Source: Gemmataceae bacterium | Lineage (GTDB): Bacteria > Planctomycetota > Planctomycetia > Gemmatales > Gemmataceae | DNA: 64,000 nucleotides | Assembly (NCBI GenBank): GCA_019636445.1 | Contig: JAHBXO010000029.1 | Coordinates: 1-64,000, forward strand | Direction: 5' to 3' | In this document: one piece after another, positions 55,294 to 63,998 of the stretch | Layout of the letters: each line of letters starts with the position of its first letter | Numbering within the stretch: the first letter of the stretch is position 1 | Made by a program: the position numbers and the translations under genes | The notes under the pieces: generated by a model | Databases searched by the model: none | What the model saw: only the letters and a program-made list of their open reading frames with translations | What the model was told of the DNA's origin: nothing

Positions 55294-56790
55294 ATGTCCG
55301 AGCAAAAAGCCGCCGCATCGCAAGCGTCCACCACAACCGCCGAGGGCGGAAGTCTGCTGGACGATGTCCTCAAGGCGACCAAACCGAAAAACGACAATCA
55401 GAAGGCCCAGAACAAGCAGTTCATCGAGGCGGTCATCCGCCAAGCCCTTGAGGCTGCTCCCGGTTCCGTGGTCTCCGGGGATGTGGAGCGGACACTCCAG
55501 GCGTGGAAGGCCGAGATCGACCGCAAGCTCTCGGTGCAACTGAACGAGATCCTTCACGACCCCGAGTTCCAGCGGCTGGAGAGCACCTGGCGCGGGATCA
55601 AGTATCTCGTCGACCAGAGCGAAACCAGCGCGACGCTGAAGCTCCGCGTGATGAACATCAGCAAGAAGACGCTGGCCAAGGACTTGGAACGCGCGATCGA
55701 GTTCGACCAGAGCCAGCTCTTCAAGAAGGTGTACGAAGCGGAGTACGGCACACTCGGCGGTAGCCCGTTCGGCATGCTGGTCGGGGACTACGAGTTCGAC
55801 GGCAAGTCGGCCGAAGACGTGGCGATGCTGCAAAAGATCGCCGGCGTGGCCGGTGCGGCGCACGCCCCGTTCGTGGCCGCCGCCGGCGCCGACATGTTCA
55901 ACCTCGAATCGTTCACCGACCTGAACAACCCGCGCGACCTCGACAAGATCTTCCAGAGCATCGAGTACGCGGCGTGGCGCAGCTTCCGCGATACGGAAGA
56001 CTCCCGCTACATCGCCTTGACGATGCCTCGGGTCCTCGGTCGGCTCCCCTACGGGACCGGTCTGACCGACAAACCCGTCGAAGAGTTCCGCTACGAGGAA
56101 GGCATCGACGGAACCGACCACAACAAGTACCTCTGGATGAACTCGGCCTGGGCCTTCGCCGCCCGCACCACCGCCGCCTTCGCCAAAGACGGCTGGTTCA
56201 TGCGGACCCGCGGGGTCGAGGGCGGCGGCCAGGTTGAAGGCCTTCCGCTCCACGTGTTCGAAGAGGCGGGCGGCAAGACGGCCAAGTGCCCGACGGAAGT
56301 CCTCATCCCGGACCGCCGGGAAGCCGAACTCAGCGGACTCGGCTTCCTTCCGCTGCTCCATTACAAGGACACCGACAAAGCCGTCTTCATCGGCACTCAG
56401 ACCGCCCAGAAGCCGAAGAAATACTTCGATGCGACGGCGAACGCCAATGCCGAACTGTCCACGAAGCTGAACTACATGCTCTGCGTTTCGCGATTCGCCC
56501 ACTACCTCAAGGCGATGGCGCGGGACAAAGTCGGTTCCTTCGCCGAGCGGGGCGAGATGGAACTCTGGCTCAACAACTGGATCCAGAACTACGTCGTCCC
56601 CAATCCGGAGAGCGTCGGCGAGGCCACCAAGGCCCAGCGGCCCCTCCAGGCGGCGCAGGTGGAAGTCACGGAAGTGAAAGGCAAGCCGGGCTGGTACCAG
56701 GCGGTCGCGCACCTGCGTCCGCACTTCCAGCTCGAAGGCTTGGCGACGTCCATGCGGCTCGTCGCCGAGTTGCCGAAGAAGAAGTCCTAG
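55294..56790 (+). CDS. tssC: Type VI secretion sheath protein TssC (VipB)
   Basis: 498 residues, the normal length for the large sheath subunit. Family segments: LNEILHDPEFQRLESTWRGIKYLV, KVYEAEYGTLGGSPFGMLVGDYEF, the FRDTEDSRYIALTMPRVLGRLPYG stretch and the C-terminal LNNWIQNYVVPNP with AQVEVTEVKGKPGWYQAVAHLRPHFQ. It interlocks with TssB around the Hcp tube. Tightly coupled to tssB (one base apart). A 131-base gap with two hairpins separates it from hcp. Confidence 0.96.
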   Translation: MSEQKAAASQASTTTAEGGSLLDDVLKATKPKNDNQKAQNKQFIEAVIRQALEAAPGSVVSGDVERTLQAWKAEIDRKLSVQLNEILHDPEFQRLESTWRGIKYLVDQSETSATLKLRVMNISKKTLAKDLERAIEFDQSQLFKKVYEAEYGTLGGSPFGMLVGDYEFDGKSAEDVAMLQKIAGVAGAAHAPFVAAAGADMFNLESFTDLNNPRDLDKIFQSIEYAAWRSFRDTEDSRYIALTMPRVLGRLPYGTGLTDKPVEEFRYEEGIDGTDHNKYLWMNSAWAFAARTTAAFAKDGWFMRTRGVEGGGQVEGLPLHVFEEAGGKTAKCPTEVLIPDRREAELSGLGFLPLLHYKDTDKAVFIGTQTAQKPKKYFDATANANAELSTKLNYMLCVSRFAHYLKAMARDKVGSFAERGEMELWLNNWIQNYVVPNPESVGEATKAQRPLQAAQVEVTEVKGKPGWYQAVAHLRPHFQLEGLATSMRLVAELPKKKS

Positions 56791-56847
56791 TCCGACGTGG
56801 GGTCGGCCTGGGTTGACTGGTTTCCGATTCGTTTCCAGGGTGATGCG

Positions 56848-56903
56848 GGCGGTTCACATCCGAACCGCCGCCTCGCCCGTCACACCCGGCCGGCACCGCC
56901 GGC
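56848..56903 (+). promoter_or_regulatory. Two hairpins in the tssC-hcp gap
   Basis: A perfect 8-bp stem GGCGGTTC/GAACCGCC with a 6-base loop (56848-56869) is followed by a 6-bp stem GCCGGC with a 3-base loop (56889-56903), ending about 19 bases before hcp. No T-run follows. They could mark an mRNA processing or stabilising site for the hcp message. Confidence 0.45.
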
Positions 56904-56921
56904 TCGCAAGGGAGATCTCTC

Positions 56922-57419
56922 ATGGCGATGGACATCCACTTGGACCTGACCAAGGCCAGCATCAACGGGGAATCCCAAGAAAAGGGATTCGAGAAGCAGA
57001 TCCAGTGCCTGAGCTGGAGTTTCGGCGCGACGCAGACCGGTTCGTTCGCGCACGGGGCCGGCGGTGGTGCCGGCAAGGTTTCGATGCAGGACTTCCACTT
57101 CACGATGCAGATGTGCACGGCCTCGCCGGAACTTCTCCGCCACTGCGCAACCGGCCACCACATCGGCCAGGCCATCCTTACCGCCCGCAAATCGGGCCAG
57201 AAGGCAGCCCAGCAGAAGTTCCTCGTCATCAACTTCTATGATGTGCTCGTTTCGTCCTACCAGACCGGCGGCGCCAACGCTTCCGACGGTCTCCCGATCG
57301 AATCGATCTCGTTCAACTACGCCAAGATCGACATGGAATACTTCGTCCAGGATCAGAAGGGTGTTACCAAGTCGGCCGGCAAGACCGGATACGACCTGCA
57401 AAAGAACCACTCGTACTGA
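56922..57419 (+). CDS. hcp: Type VI secretion tube protein Hcp (TssD)
   Basis: 165 residues with the Hcp pattern MAMDIHLDLTKASINGESQEKGFEKQIQCLSWSFGA at the start, a loop GAGGGAGKVSMQDFHFTMQM and IESISFNYAKIDMEYFVQDQKG at the end. Hexamers stack to form the injected tube. GGGAG about 9 bases before the ATG. Hairpins lie upstream and a canonical terminator directly downstream, so hcp seems to be expressed as its own unit, which suits its need for many copies. Confidence 0.95.
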   Translation: MAMDIHLDLTKASINGESQEKGFEKQIQCLSWSFGATQTGSFAHGAGGGAGKVSMQDFHFTMQMCTASPELLRHCATGHHIGQAILTARKSGQKAAQQKFLVINFYDVLVSSYQTGGANASDGLPIESISFNYAKIDMEYFVQDQKGVTKSAGKTGYDLQKNHSY

Positions 57420-57434
57420 TCGCCACGCTGCGTC

Positions 57435-57470
57435 CAACGAACCCCCGGGTTTCCCGGGGGTTTTTCGTTG
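57435..57470 (+). terminator. Canonical intrinsic terminator after hcp
   Basis: A GC-rich 9-bp stem (ACCCCCGGG/CCCGGGGGT) with a TTT loop is followed by T residues (57462-57465), and flanking CAACGA/TCGTTG extend the pairing. It begins 16 bases after the hcp stop and lies about 35 bases before tssE. Confidence 0.85.
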
Positions 57471-57504
57471 CCCTCGCTGCCGTCCGCGCCCGACAATACT
57501 ACCT

Positions 57505-57999
57505 ATGGACGACTACCCGCCGTCGTTTTTCGACCGACTGACCGACCCCAACATCTCCGCCAACCGGTGCCGCTATTCACTCGCGGAAACCGAAGCCGCC
57601 GTCCTTCGCGATCTCGAACATCTCCTCAACACCAAACGGCCGCCGGAGTACTACTTCACGGAACTGCCCGCGGTGTCCCGATCGATCGCCAATTTCGGAC
57701 TGCGCGACCTGACGCACAAGGACGGCAGCACCGAGGAATCGCGCATCCAGATCGCCGAACACATCCTTTCCGTGATCGAGACGTTCGAGCCACGCCTCAC
57801 CAAGGTCCAGGTGATTCCGCGGTCTCTCGACGAAGTGAAGCAGGAGCATCCCCGCGGATATCGCATCGGCGCGGTCTACTACCGGATCGTCGCCACGCTG
57901 AATGTCGACCCGACTCCCATCGAGGGCGTCGTGTTCGATACGATGATCGAACTGGCCACCGGCCGGCACAACGTCACGACTCCGGGGGGGATCGCGTGA
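57505..57999 (+). CDS. tssE: Type VI secretion baseplate protein TssE (gp25-like)
   Basis: 164 residues. It has the gp25-like pattern SFFDRLTD near the start, LRDLEHLLNTKRP, SIANFGLRDLTHKDG, then RIQIAEHILSVIETFEPRL and a C-terminal beta hairpin. It is part of the wedge of the baseplate on which the sheath starts. ATG 57505 opens right before the conserved domain; the longer open frame overlaps hcp. It overlaps tssF by 4 bases (GTGA). Confidence 0.92.
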   Translation: MDDYPPSFFDRLTDPNISANRCRYSLAETEAAVLRDLEHLLNTKRPPEYYFTELPAVSRSIANFGLRDLTHKDGSTEESRIQIAEHILSVIETFEPRLTKVQVIPRSLDEVKQEHPRGYRIGAVYYRIVATLNVDPTPIEGVVFDTMIELATGRHNVTTPGGIA

Positions 58000-59975
58000 G
58001 CCGCGAACTCTGGCCCTTCTTCGATCAGGAACTGCGCTACCTGCAGGAGCAGGCGCGCGACTTCGGCCGCGAGTACCCGAAGGAGGCCGGCTTCCTGCGA
58101 CTGGAGGCCACGGGGCGCAGTACCGACCCGCACGTCGAACGACTGATGCAGGGGTTCGCGCTGCTCGCCGCGCGGGTCCGCCAGAAGATCGACGACGACT
58201 TCCCCGAACTCACCGACGCGCTCCTGAGCCTGCTGTACCCGCACTACCTCGCGCCGCTGCCGTCGATGCTGATCGCGCGTTTCGTGCCGAACCCGGGAGC
58301 GGACCTTGCGGGCGGCCTGACGATCCCGCGCCACACGCCGTTCCGTGCCACCCCGATCAACGGCGTCGAGTGCGAGTACCGAAGCGTTTATCCGATCCGC
58401 CTTTGGCCCGTCACGGTCGCCGAAGCCAGCCTCAAGCGCCCCCCCTTCCAGGACATCCGCGAACTCCTGCCCAAGCTCAAGGTGCCCCCGGGTGGCAGCA
58501 AAAGCCGTCTCAAACTCAAACTCGATCTCCCCGTCGGGACCACCTTCCAGCAGTTGCCGCTCGGCGTGGCCGACCCGTCGACCGGCGGCCTCGCCGGGTT
58601 GCGGTTCTTCCTCGACGCCGACGGGCCGCTCACCGCGACGCTGTACGAATACCTGATGAACAACGTCACCGCCGTCGCGTTTCGCGAGCCAGGCGAACTC
58701 AAGGCGTCCGAAGTGGCCCCGGAAACGGCACTCGTCCCCGTCGGTTTCCGTGTCGCGAGCGGCGCGCGGACATCCGGGCCGGACCTCGACGAGGGGGTCC
58801 TGCCTTATCCGCCGCAGTCCTTCCCCGGCTATCGACTCCTGACGGAGTTCCTCGCCTATCGCGACAAGTTCTGGTTCTTCGACCTCAAGGGCTGGGACCG
58901 CGCCCGCGCCGACGGTGTGCTCGGGAAGAACAGCATCGAGATCCACCTGTTCCTGAATGTGGACGTGAACCCGGATCTGGAACAGGCGGTGCGCGCGTCC
59001 ACATTCAAATTGGGCTGTGGGCCCATGGTGAACCTGTTCCGCAAGGCCAGCACCGAAGGTATTCGCGTCACCCAGCAGCGCTACGACTATCCACTCGTGA
59101 CCGATTCGGAGCATCCCGAAGGGTACGAGATCTATTCGATCGACGGCGTGTTCCACCGCTTGCCCTCGGGCGAGGAGATTTCCTATGCGCCGTTCTATTC
59201 GTTCAGGCACCAGGACCGGATGCGAGACCGGCGCTATTGGTATGGCCGGCGCCGGCCCAGCGGACGGTTCGGCGACCGCGGAACCGAGATCGACCTGCAT
59301 TTCGTCGATTGCGACTACAATCCGCGCGCCCCGGCCGAAGCGGTCGCGCTCGCGGCGGTCACCTGCTGCAACCGCGACCTGCCGTCGAAACTGCGCGAGA
59401 ACCTGGAATCGTGGGCGCTGCGGCCGGTCGGCATGGTCGTGCCGGCGAGCATCGAGACCTTGCGCTCCCCGACCCCGACGTTGCGACCGATGCAGAAACG
59501 CGTCGACGCCGTGGGCCGCGACGAGTCCATCCGCAAGATGAACTATTGGCGCATCGTTTCGCACCTGACGCTCAATCACCTCTCGCTCGTGGATACCGAT
59601 CCGGATCGCGGCCGCGAGGCGCTCGCCGAATACCTGGCCCTGTACGACTTTTCCGACGACCAGCATCCGGATCTGCGCGAGGTCGCGCGGCAGGTGCGTG
59701 AAGGGATCCTCGGCGTGGACGCCGGGCGCGACGTTGCGTTCGTTCCCGGCGAGAGCCAGACCGTCGGCGGGTACGCGCGGGGGCTGGAGGTGCGTCTCGA
59801 ACTGGACGAGGAAAAATACGTCGGCATCGGTTCGTATCTGTTCGCCTCGGTACTCGAACGGTTCTTCGCGAACGCCGTTTCGATGAATTCGTTCACGCGA
59901 TTGACGTATCGAACGCGGCAGCGCGGTCCGATCCGAAAATGGTCGGCGCGTGCGGGCGAGAAGGTCCTACTATGA
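57996..59975 (+). CDS. tssF: Type VI secretion baseplate protein TssF
   Basis: 659 residues. TssF pattern: the FFDQELRYLQEQARDFGREYPKEAGFL start, RLMQGFALLAARVRQKIDDDFPELTDALLSLLYPHYLAPLPSM, and later LTCCNRDLPSK-like AAVTCCNRDLPSKL and the C-terminal FASVLERFFANAVSMNSFTRL. It makes most of the baseplate wedge with TssG and TssE. GTG 57996 overlaps the tssE stop and directly precedes the conserved SRELWPFF. It overlaps tssG by 4 bases. Confidence 0.93.
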   Translation: MSRELWPFFDQELRYLQEQARDFGREYPKEAGFLRLEATGRSTDPHVERLMQGFALLAARVRQKIDDDFPELTDALLSLLYPHYLAPLPSMLIARFVPNPGADLAGGLTIPRHTPFRATPINGVECEYRSVYPIRLWPVTVAEASLKRPPFQDIRELLPKLKVPPGGSKSRLKLKLDLPVGTTFQQLPLGVADPSTGGLAGLRFFLDADGPLTATLYEYLMNNVTAVAFREPGELKASEVAPETALVPVGFRVASGARTSGPDLDEGVLPYPPQSFPGYRLLTEFLAYRDKFWFFDLKGWDRARADGVLGKNSIEIHLFLNVDVNPDLEQAVRASTFKLGCGPMVNLFRKASTEGIRVTQQRYDYPLVTDSEHPEGYEIYSIDGVFHRLPSGEEISYAPFYSFRHQDRMRDRRYWYGRRRPSGRFGDRGTEIDLHFVDCDYNPRAPAEAVALAAVTCCNRDLPSKLRENLESWALRPVGMVVPASIETLRSPTPTLRPMQKRVDAVGRDESIRKMNYWRIVSHLTLNHLSLVDTDPDRGREALAEYLALYDFSDDQHPDLREVARQVREGILGVDAGRDVAFVPGESQTVGGYARGLEVRLELDEEKYVGIGSYLFASVLERFFANAVSMNSFTRLTYRTRQRGPIRKWSARAGEKVLL

Positions 59976-61249
59976 GCGAGCCTGCCGCGGGTCGGCCCCG
60001 AATGTCGCCGCGCGACCAGCTCTTCGATCCGGAGGGCTGTTGCGAGTTCGATCCGTTCCAGGCCTTCCTGACCCTGGAACTGATGGCCAACGATCGACCG
60101 GTGCGGTCGACGGGCACCGGCTGGCAGGATGTCGAGGAAGCTCTGCACTTCCGCGCGAATGTCTCCCTCGCGTTCCCGCCGAGTCTGATCGCTCAAATCA
60201 TCCCCCCGAAGGACGCCCCGCCGGACCCGACCCGTTATCAGACGACGAACGCCGAACGGATCCGTGAACGGTACAAGCGGGACGACGTGCCGGCGGTCGT
60301 GGTGAATTTCTTCGGGCTGACCGGCCCCCAGGGTGCGTTGCCCCTGACCTACACCCAGACGCTTTGCGAACTCGATACGCTCCGGCAGGTTCGCGGCACC
60401 TCGACCCGCACCGCGTTCCGCGACTGGTTGGACCTCTTCAACAACCGGATGACCGCACTGCTCTACCGCGCGTGGCAGAAATACCGCATGCCGGTCGGCT
60501 ACCTGCGTTCGGCGTGGCGGCGACCACCGACGTTGCCGCCGTCCAGTTCGGACCGGATCACGCAGGCCCTGTTCGCCGTCGTCGGCCTCGGCACGCCGTC
60601 GCTCCGCAATCGGTTGCGCGTTCTCGGCCCCGCGGCCGCGGAAGAGTGCCGCGTGGGGGGGTTGGGTTGCGAACCCCTGGTCCGGTTCGACGATCGCGCG
60701 ATCCTTGCCTACGCCGGCGCGTTCGCCCGCCGCCACGCCGGCGCGCACGAACTGCGAGCCATTCTCGCCGACCACTTCGACCTGCCGATCGAGGTTCAGA
60801 CCCTGACCGGCCAGTGGCTCGACCTGCCCAAATCCGCCCAGACGCGACTCGACGACGGCGAATCCGCCGGCCGGCTCGGCGTCAACGCCGTCGCCGGCGA
60901 GAAGATCTGGGACTCCGGCAGCAAGTTCCGACTCCGGATCGGCCCGCTGCTCTACCGCGATTTCGTCGGCTACCTGCCCGACCCCACACCGATCCCCGAG
61001 CGCAAGAGCATCTACCTGCTGTCCCAGCTCACGCGGCTGTATGTCGGTGCCGAGCTCGATTTCGAAATCCAGTTGGTCCTGCACAACTTCGAAGTGCCGG
61101 ACTGCCTGATTCAGGATGTGCCGGAAGGCGGACTGGGTCTTCGACTCGGTTGGAATACCTGGTTGAAATCCGAGACCATGCCGGATGAGGTGGACGACGT
61201 CCGTTTCGACGCGCCTTGCGATGTCGTCCTGCCGACCATTCAAGACTGA
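59972..61249 (+). CDS. tssG: Type VI secretion baseplate protein TssG
   Basis: 425 residues, somewhat longer than most TssG. Family features: the FDPFQAFLTLELMANDRPVR opening, VNFFGLTGPQGALPLTYTQTL, FRDWLDLFNNRMTALLYRAWQKYR, AGAFARRHAGAHELRAILADHF and NAVAGEKIWDSGSKFRLRIGPL. It wraps two TssF copies in the baseplate wedge. ATG 59972 overlaps the tssF stop (ATGA). It is the last recognisable tss gene; the next gene is an unrelated dehydrogenase 24 bases away. Confidence 0.92.
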   Translation: MSEPAAGRPRMSPRDQLFDPEGCCEFDPFQAFLTLELMANDRPVRSTGTGWQDVEEALHFRANVSLAFPPSLIAQIIPPKDAPPDPTRYQTTNAERIRERYKRDDVPAVVVNFFGLTGPQGALPLTYTQTLCELDTLRQVRGTSTRTAFRDWLDLFNNRMTALLYRAWQKYRMPVGYLRSAWRRPPTLPPSSSDRITQALFAVVGLGTPSLRNRLRVLGPAAAEECRVGGLGCEPLVRFDDRAILAYAGAFARRHAGAHELRAILADHFDLPIEVQTLTGQWLDLPKSAQTRLDDGESAGRLGVNAVAGEKIWDSGSKFRLRIGPLLYRDFVGYLPDPTPIPERKSIYLLSQLTRLYVGAELDFEIQLVLHNFEVPDCLIQDVPEGGLGLRLGWNTWLKSETMPDEVDDVRFDAPCDVVLPTIQD

Positions 61250-61273
61250 CGGTAACCCGGGGAGAGATTGCCG

Positions 61274-61957
61274 ATGCCCTCGAAACGGATCGTATTGACG
61301 GGTGCGACGCGGGGGCTGGGCCGTGCCCTCGTGCCGGCGTTGGCGGCCGCAGGGCACACCGTGTTCGGGTGCGGTCGCTCCGCGTCGTTGGTGGCGGATC
61401 TGGCGGTCCGGTTTCCGGCACCGAACGCATTCGCGGCCGTGGACGTGACCGATCGCGCCGCCGTGGACGTCTGGGCCGCCGGAGTGATCAATACCTACGG
61501 ACCGCCGGACCTGCTCGTCAACAACGCCGCCGTCATGAACCCCGTCGCGATGTTCTGGGAGATTCCGGCAGACGACTTCGACCGCGTGATGGACGTGAAC
61601 ATCAAGGGCGTGGCGAACGTGCTGCGCGCGTTCGTGCCGGCGATGGTCCGCCGAGGTACCGGCGTGATCGTCAACCTTTCGAGCGGTTGGGGCCGCAGCA
61701 CCGCTCCGGATGTCGCTCCCTACTGTGCGTCGAAGTACGCCATCGAGGGGTTGACGCTGGCGCTCGCGCAGGAACTGCCGCCGGGCATGGCCGCGATTCC
61801 GCTCAACCCCGGCATTATCGACACCGACATGCTGCGGCAGGCGTGGGCCGACGGTGCCGCCGCCTTCCCGAAGGCGGACGTCTGGGCGACGACCGCCGCC
61901 CCGTTCCTTTTGAAACTTGGTCCAGCCGACAACGGTAAAAGCCTCTCCGTTCGATGA
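61274..61957 (+). CDS. Short-chain dehydrogenase/reductase
   Basis: 227 residues of the classical SDR fold: cofactor loop TGATRGLG (9-16), NNAAVM, catalytic Ser in NLSSGWG and the Y-x-x-x-K pair in YCASKYAIEG, and the PGIIDTDML segment. Arg residues after the first strands suggest NADP preference, which is inferred. ATG 61274 has GGAGAG upstream. Substrate is unknown. It follows tssG on the same strand but has no visible link to type VI secretion. Confidence 0.88.
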   Translation: MPSKRIVLTGATRGLGRALVPALAAAGHTVFGCGRSASLVADLAVRFPAPNAFAAVDVTDRAAVDVWAAGVINTYGPPDLLVNNAAVMNPVAMFWEIPADDFDRVMDVNIKGVANVLRAFVPAMVRRGTGVIVNLSSGWGRSTAPDVAPYCASKYAIEGLTLALAQELPPGMAAIPLNPGIIDTDMLRQAWADGAAAFPKADVWATTAAPFLLKLGPADNGKSLSVR

Positions 61958-61982
61958 ATCCCCGCCCACGGAGTGTCCGACG

Positions 61983-63191
61983 ATGTGGAAGTCGATTTCG
62001 CTGATGGTCCTCGCATTGGGAGCGTGCGCCGCCGAACCGGTGCGCAAGCCGGTCGTCGTGACGGAGGCCGCGCGCAAACTGCACGCCGAGTCGCTCGTCA
62101 TTGACGGCCACAACGATCTTCCGTGGGAACTTCGCCGCAAGGATTCCGGCGCGTCCTTCCGCGACATCGACCTGCTTCGCCCGCAGAAGAACCTGCACAC
62201 CGACATCCCGCGGCTGCGTACCGGCGGCATCGGCGCGCAGTTCTGGAGCGCGTACGTCCCGGCCGACACCGGCAAGAAGGGCGTCGCCCTCAAGACCACA
62301 CTCGAACAGATCGACGCCATCCACCGCATGGTCGCCCGCTATCCGGACACCTTCGAGATGGCGTCCGGAACCGCCGACATCGAACGCATCCGCAAGTCCG
62401 GCAAGATCGCCTCCCTCATTGGCATCGAGGGCGGCCACTCCATCGAGGGTTCGATCGGTGCCCTGCGCAGCCTCTACCGCCTCGGCGTGCGCTACATGAC
62501 CCTGACGCACTCCGAATCGCTCGACTGGGCCGACAGCGCCACCGACGACCCGAAGTGCGGCGGTCTCTCCCCCTTCGGCGAGGAGATCGTCCGCGAGATG
62601 AACGCCCTCGGCATGCTCGTCGACCTCTCGCACGTCTCGCCCGACTGTATGAAGAAGGCGCTCAAGGTGACGAAGGCGCCGGTCATCTTTTCCCACTCTT
62701 CGGCGCGCGGGATCGCGGATCACCCTCGCAACGTTCCCGACGACGTGCTGGCGCTGGTGAAGGCCAACGGCGGCGTCGTCATGGTGAACTTCTACTCCGG
62801 CTTCGTCGTCCCCGAAGGTGCCCGCGCGATGCAGAAGATGTTTCAGGTCGGCCGCGAGTTGAAGAAAAAATTCCCCGACGACGAAGCGAAGTATCGCGAG
62901 GCGATGCGGGCTTGGCAAAAGGAGAACCCGTTTCCGTCCGGCACGGTGCACACGGTGGTCGACCATATCGACCACATCGTCAAGATCGCCGGCATCGACC
63001 ACGTCGGCCTCGGCTCCGACTTCGACGGAATCATGAAGGTGCCGACCCAACTCGAAGACGTCTCCACCTATCCCGTCATCACGCAGGCGATGCTGGACCG
63101 CGGCTACAAGCCGGAGGAGATCAGGAAGTTGCTGGGCGAGAACCTCATGCGCGCCTTCCGCGAAGCAGAGAAGGTGGCCGGCAAACGGTGA
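61983..63191 (+). CDS. M19 membrane dipeptidase family lipoprotein
   Basis: 402 residues. The N-terminus MWKSISLMVLALGACAAEP ends in an LGAC lipobox, so it should be lipidated and face the periplasm. The barrel has the metal-binding DGHNDLP, the bridging Glu in SLIGIEGGHSIEG, HSSAR and the DHVGLGSDFDG strand of renal-dipeptidase-like enzymes. It splits dipeptides, and some relatives act on D-amino acid dipeptides from the cell wall. GGAG lies about 10 bases before ATG 61983. It follows the dehydrogenase by 25 bases. Confidence 0.92.
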   Translation: MWKSISLMVLALGACAAEPVRKPVVVTEAARKLHAESLVIDGHNDLPWELRRKDSGASFRDIDLLRPQKNLHTDIPRLRTGGIGAQFWSAYVPADTGKKGVALKTTLEQIDAIHRMVARYPDTFEMASGTADIERIRKSGKIASLIGIEGGHSIEGSIGALRSLYRLGVRYMTLTHSESLDWADSATDDPKCGGLSPFGEEIVREMNALGMLVDLSHVSPDCMKKALKVTKAPVIFSHSSARGIADHPRNVPDDVLALVKANGGVVMVNFYSGFVVPEGARAMQKMFQVGRELKKKFPDDEAKYREAMRAWQKENPFPSGTVHTVVDHIDHIVKIAGIDHVGLGSDFDGIMKVPTQLEDVSTYPVITQAMLDRGYKPEEIRKLLGENLMRAFREAEKVAGKR

Positions 63192-63194
63192 GGC

Positions 63195-63713
63195 TCATGG
63201 CGTGAGAAGCGATTGAATCGCCTTCACGAACGCGGGCAGATCCTCGGGCGTACGGCTCGTGACGATCGGCCCGTCGACCACGACTTCGGCGTCCACCCAC
63301 GTCGCGCCGGCGTTCACCATGTCGTCCTTGATGGCATGGAAGCCCGTCGCTTTTCGCCCGCCACGCAGGGCGTTGGTCGAGCAGAGCACCCACGGCCCGT
63401 GGCAGATCGCAGCGAGGACCTTTCCTAGCGCGTGGGCATCGCGCACAAGTTTCAGGATCGCAGGGCTGCGACGCAGATAGTCGGGACACCAGCCGCCAGG
63501 AATGATGATGGCATCGAACTGCGCGGCCGACACGTCCGAGGCCGCAACATCCGCCTTCGCCGGGTAGCCGAGCTTACTGGGGTAAACCTTGCCCGCTTCC
63601 GGACCGACGAGGCGCACGGTCGCGCCAGCCTCGCGGAAACGCAGCACCGGATACCAGAGTTCCAGCTCCTCGTACTTCTGCTCGACGAGGACGGCGATCG
63701 TCTTTCCGGTCAC
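63195..63713 (-). CDS. DJ-1/PfpI family protein
   Basis: 172 residues. Single domain with the nucleophile elbow AAICHGPWVL (Cys104, His105), the upstream acidic EELELWYP segment with a Glu (15/16) near the thiol, and DAIIIPGGWCPDYLR. PfpI proteins include deglycase/hydrolase stress proteins, and the exact activity here is unknown. It is convergent with the dipeptidase gene (3 bases between stops) and is followed upstream by a membrane protein gene 3 bases away. Confidence 0.9.
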   Translation of the reverse strand: MTGKTIAVLVEQKYEELELWYPVLRFREAGATVRLVGPEAGKVYPSKLGYPAKADVAASDVSAAQFDAIIIPGGWCPDYLRRSPAILKLVRDAHALGKVLAAICHGPWVLCSTNALRGGRKATGFHAIKDDMVNAGATWVDAEVVVDGPIVTSRTPEDLPAFVKAIQSLLTP

Positions 63714-63716
63714 AAG

Positions 63717-63998
63717 TCACTTCCCTTCGCGTTCGAAACGACGCACGGCGTCGCGCCAGAGGATGATGGATAAGAGTACGAAGCCGAGGACGGCGGCGTG
63801 GAGGCCGGCGAGCGTGGCGAACCAGACCGAATCGCGCCCCTCGCTTGAAATCGCGGCGATGCTCGACACGCCGAACGGGAGACTGGTCGCGGTCGCGAAC
63901 GATTCGAAGAACCGCGGCGAACCGCCGAGGAGTTCCGCCGCGCCGCCGACCAGCACGCTGAGCATCGGGGGCAAAAGGAAGATCGCGAACGCAGCCGT
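63717..63998 (-). CDS. Membrane protein, 5'-truncated by window edge (possibly ABC-2 permease)
   Basis: The frame stays open to the window end, so only the C-terminal ~93 residues are visible. They contain two hydrophobic segments (FAIFLLPPMLSVLVGGAAELL and SVWFATLAGLHAAVLGFVLLSIILW) and end WRDAVRRFEREGK. The tail pattern, a last helix followed by a W-R basic end, is like ABC-2 type permeases in planctomycetes, but this is a weak guess. Its stop lies 3 bases before the PfpI gene's start codon on the same strand. Confidence 0.5.
   Translation of the reverse strand, partial: TAAFAIFLLPPMLSVLVGGAAELLGGSPRFFESFATATSLPFGVSSIAAISSEGRDSVWFATLAGLHAAVLGFVLLSIILWRDAVRRFEREGK

Noticed and set aside
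53523..55397. Much longer version of the permease gene reaching back over tssB
   Set aside because: The extra residues overlap conserved tssB on the opposite strand and show no domain; a start near 54.5 kb fits the family.
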